Source of the DNA: Ruminococcus sp.
GTDB lineage: Bacteria; Bacillota; Clostridia; Oscillospirales; Acutalibacteraceae
Length of the DNA: 7,317 nucleotides
Assembly (NCBI GenBank): GCA_022510985.1
Contig: JAFLSL010000047.1
Location: forward strand, 1 to 7,317
Direction: 5' to 3'
The notes beneath the pieces were generated by a model that had not been told where the DNA came from, ran no database searches, and saw nothing but the letters and a program-made list of their open reading frames with translations. Made by a program: the position numbers and the translations under genes. Below, in pieces: positions 6,527 to 7,317 of this stretch. Position 1 is the first letter of the stretch, and each line of letters starts with the position of its first letter.

Positions 6527-7207
6527 TTATGGTGCATTGCCATTCTCAGATTTTGGAAGTTTCGGATCAACATATACAGTGCGGTTGTTTACGAAAATTA
6601 CCATTCCCGGCTTTGCCCCGTTCGGTTTTGAAACATTTTTTACAAGAGTATAGTCAACGGGCACGTTTGAGCTGTCCTTTGCCTTGCTGTGATATGCGGC
6701 AATCTCGGCTGCCTCAATAACCGCGGTTTCACTGATTTCCCTGCCGTCCGTCACAACAATAGTATGCGAGCCGGGAATATCCTTAGTATGAAGCCACACA
6801 TCACGCTTGTTTGCGGTTTTCATCGTGAGGATATCGTTTTGCTTATTATTTCTACCCACAAGCACCTTAAAACCATCGCTCGTTTTATATTCAAACGGAG
6901 AAAGATTCGGCTGTTTTCTGTTTGCGGTCTTATTCTTTTTAATATATCCCTGCTCCATAAATTCAAGACGTACCTGCGAAAGCTCTTTTTCGCTTGTTAT
7001 TCTTGAAAGAATATCCTTTAAGGATTCAAGATAAACAAGCTCGTCTTCGCCCTTTTTTATCTGAACGGTTAAGATTTGTTCAGCGGTTTTCGCCTTATTA
7101 TAGTCCTTATAGTATTTTTGTGCATTTTGAGCAGGAGATACGGCGGGATTTAGCTTTATTTCAATCGGAGCGTTGTTTTCTTCATAAAAATATACCTTTC
7201 TGCGCTT
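6527..7207 (-). pseudogene. rqcH: 5'-truncated rqcH (NFACT / fibronectin-binding-protein-like), C-terminal half only
   Basis: RqcH binds the 50S subunit after ribosome splitting and recruits tRNA-Ala to add C-terminal alanine tails to stalled chains. The open frame (226 codons, 7207 to the TAA at 6529-6527) matches only the coiled-coil and NFACT-R part. Coiled-coil segment: KLNPAVSPAQNAQKYYKDYN, with VYFYEE before it aligning to the same region in homologues (from recall). NFACT-R: VLVGRNNKQND, DVWLHTKDIPGSH, AAEIAAYHSKAKDSSNVPVD and KPNGAKPGMVIF. The N-terminal NFACT-N and helix-hairpin-helix domains, over 300 residues and including the D-R pair needed for function, are absent. An in-frame TAA at 7210-7208 cuts the homology, and no ATG, GTG or TTG occurs in frame until ATG 6958, which has no good SD and would give 143 aa. 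Upstream sequence is unrelated, and all three minus-strand frames carry stops between 7270 and 7208, so a single frameshift does not explain it. Alternatives: deletion or insertion remnant, or an assembly join. Confidence 0.75.
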
Positions 7208-7221
7208 TTAGCGCCTATAAT

Positions 7222-7317
7222 TTATACTTCCGTTACTATAACTTCCACATCATCATTCAGAAGCGCATATAACACGCCTGTGTCAACAGCCCCCTGATGC
7301 TGTCCATTGTAAGTAAC
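7222..7317 (-). CDS. 3' end of an unidentified leftward gene (31 codons in window)
   Basis: Reading leftward from the window edge in the frame starting at 7317 gives an open stretch beginning VTYNGQHQGAVDTGV and ending LLNDDVEVIVTEV, closed by TAA at 7224-7222. The composition, with acidic and alternating valine residues, looks like real protein ending in a beta strand, but I do not recognise the family, and it is not the part of RqcH that should precede the fragment downstream. A small stem-loop (GCGCT-AAA-AGCGC, 7214-7202) follows 7 nt after the stop; it lacks a T-run, so it is a poor terminator. The other two minus-strand frames are closed in this interval. Confidence 0.4.
   Translation of the reverse strand, partial: VTYNGQHQGAVDTGVLYALLNDDVEVIVTEV

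Noticed and set aside
7202..7214. Stem-loop GCGCT-AAA-AGCGC as terminator or element end
   Set aside because: Only 5 bp, no T-run, and no matching copy seen elsewhere in the window; recorded only as a possible boundary mark.
6529..7272. Several plus-strand open frames opposite the rqcH fragment
   Set aside because: They overlap a clearly recognisable minus-strand NFACT-R reading frame, have no SD-supported starts and show no family features.

Overview
The window reads as chromosome from a low-to-mid GC, Gram-positive, endospore-forming member of the Clostridia, possibly a gut Oscillospiraceae/Lachnospiraceae-type organism. The evidence is the sporulation pair spmA-spmB, the style of the translation elongation factor LepA, an RqcH (NFACT) fragment, strong AGGAGG/AGGTGA ribosome binding sites, A+T-rich spacers, and a secreted BspA-like leucine-rich-repeat protein with bacterial Ig-like repeats. 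The genus is inference only.

Layout, left to right. At 1-39 the first 13 codons of a leftward gene run off the window edge, with its own sigma-A-type promoter at 61-89. Divergent from it, rightward, are spmA (166-738, TTG start) and spmB (about 748/760-1257). They lie in the same reading frame, separated by a single TGA. The space between the divergent genes holds a near-perfect 18-bp palindrome that overlaps the leftward -35 box.

From 1264 to the right edge everything is on the minus strand. In transcription order from the right edge: the last 31 codons of an unidentified gene (stop at 7222); a 5'-truncated rqcH remnant (about 7207-6527); a Na/Pi-cotransporter fused to a PhoU-like domain (6379-4727), closed by a clear intrinsic terminator; then lepA (4598-2787), with an almost consensus extended -10 promoter that lies unusually close to the start codon. 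Last, 29 bp downstream of lepA and probably cotranscribed with it, is a secreted 497-residue LRR/Ig-like protein (2757-1264) that meets spmB tail to tail.

How they fit together: SpmA/SpmB act in spore core maturation; LepA and RqcH both act on stalled or mis-set ribosomes; the Na/Pi-PhoU protein handles phosphate or a related anion at the membrane; the LRR protein is a likely surface or secreted adhesin-type protein. They do not form one pathway. I see no CRISPR array, tRNA, rRNA, riboswitch or transposase. The least ordinary points are the broken rqcH and its junction with unrelated sequence near 7200-7222, the odd spmA/spmB junction, and the palindromic control region at 61-112. No convincing new defence or mobile system is visible.
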